This document shows, in pieces, positions 5,922 to 6,184 of a DNA stretch of 6,184 bases (its first letter is position 1; each line of letters opens with the position of its first letter). Origin of the DNA: Acidimicrobiia bacterium (GTDB lineage Bacteria > Actinomycetota > Acidimicrobiia > Spongiisociales > ZC4RG35); assembly GCA_025929005.1 (NCBI GenBank), contig JAICND010000103.1, positions 1 through 6,184 of the forward strand, in the 5' to 3' direction. The translations under genes were made by a program, and so were the position numbers. Under the pieces are notes generated by a model. That model saw only the letters and a program-made list of their open reading frames with translations. It was not told the origin of the DNA and made no database searches.

Positions 5922-6184
5922 CGGGCAGCTCCCTCCATCGAACCGGTGAGTTTGCTGAAGTCGAGGTTGTACAACGCACAGATGATTTCCCGGTCATTGA
6001 GGCGGTTCCAGCCGTCCTCGGTGGGAGTGATCGGGAACACCTCGAGTACCGAATCCTGGTAGGGAACGCCGACATACTCCTCAAACTGCTCGATGCAAAG
6101 GTCCGTGGCGATATCGGTCATCTGCGCCGTACCCGGGTAGTCGTCGGTAGCGGTGTACTCGATGACGGCGAAAACTTCGTTGTC
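5918..6184 (-). CDS. Septum-formation-family protein, C-terminal part (5' end outside window)
   Basis: Eighty-eight codons are open from the window edge to a TAA at 5918-5920. The fragment begins DNEVFAVIEYTATDDYPGTAQ, continues through DLCIEQFEEYVGVPY and PTEDGWNRLNDREIICALYNL, and ends SKLTGSMEGAAR. The order EVFAV, YPG, a Cys before a YVG motif, then W..-DRE-..C before the terminus resembles the Septum_form domain (often annotated with DUF4190) of actinobacterial secreted or membrane-anchored proteins. The two Cys could pair outside the cell. An internal ATG at 6119-6121 exists, but the frame and the domain match extend upstream of it, so it is not taken as the start. Any N-terminal membrane anchor lies outside the window. 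Molecular function is unknown despite the family name. It converges on the protease gene with stop codons sharing bases. Confidence 0.72.
   Translation of the reverse strand, partial: DNEVFAVIEYTATDDYPGTAQMTDIATDLCIEQFEEYVGVPYQDSVLEVFPITPTEDGWNRLNDREIICALYNLDFSKLTGSMEGAAR

Noticed and set aside
1..6184. Possible mobile element, CRISPR array, toxin-antitoxin or defence system
   Set aside because: No integrase, transposase, regularly spaced repeats, terminal inverted repeats, tRNA-linked attachment site or small toxin-like pair was seen; gene content and composition are uniform and chromosomal.

Overview
This is high-GC, densely coded DNA that reads as an actinobacterial chromosome, most likely an uncultured Acidimicrobiia-type lineage. 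The evidence is the clpS-DUF2017 pair (an actinobacterial arrangement), an F420-dependent-type luciferase-like oxidoreductase, a septum-formation-domain protein, and a lipoprotein with a Thr-rich linker after the lipobox. The lineage call is inferred from gene content; no rRNA or tRNA gene is visible.

Layout. (1) Positions 1-1707, plus strand: the C-terminal end of clpS, a DUF2017 protein and a TrmA/RlmD-family RNA m5U methyltransferase. Both junctions are ATGA stop/start overlaps and neither downstream gene has a convincing Shine-Dalgarno site, so the three look translationally coupled. (2) Positions 4219-1696, minus strand: a CoA-acylating (methyl)malonate-semialdehyde dehydrogenase followed 22 bp later by an LLM-class oxidoreductase. 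They form a two-gene operon that plausibly works in reductive pyrimidine/beta-alanine or branched-chain catabolism. (3) Positions 4220-4349: a 130-bp divergent intergenic region holding the ribosome binding sites, and probably the promoters, of the dehydrogenase operon and the protease. (4) Positions 4350-5921, plus strand: a lipoprotein-type HtrA-like serine protease with a PDZ domain and an extra C-terminal domain. (5) Positions 6184-5918, minus strand: the C-terminal end of a septum-formation-family protein, running off the window.

Both convergent junctions overlap (12 bp at 1696-1707 and 4 bp at 5918-5921) and show no intrinsic terminator. Nothing here resembles a mobile element, CRISPR array, toxin-antitoxin pair or defence system. 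The window is mostly ordinary housekeeping and catabolic content. The points most worth a second look are the uncharacterised LLM enzyme paired with the semialdehyde dehydrogenase, and the unassigned C-terminal domain of the secreted protease.
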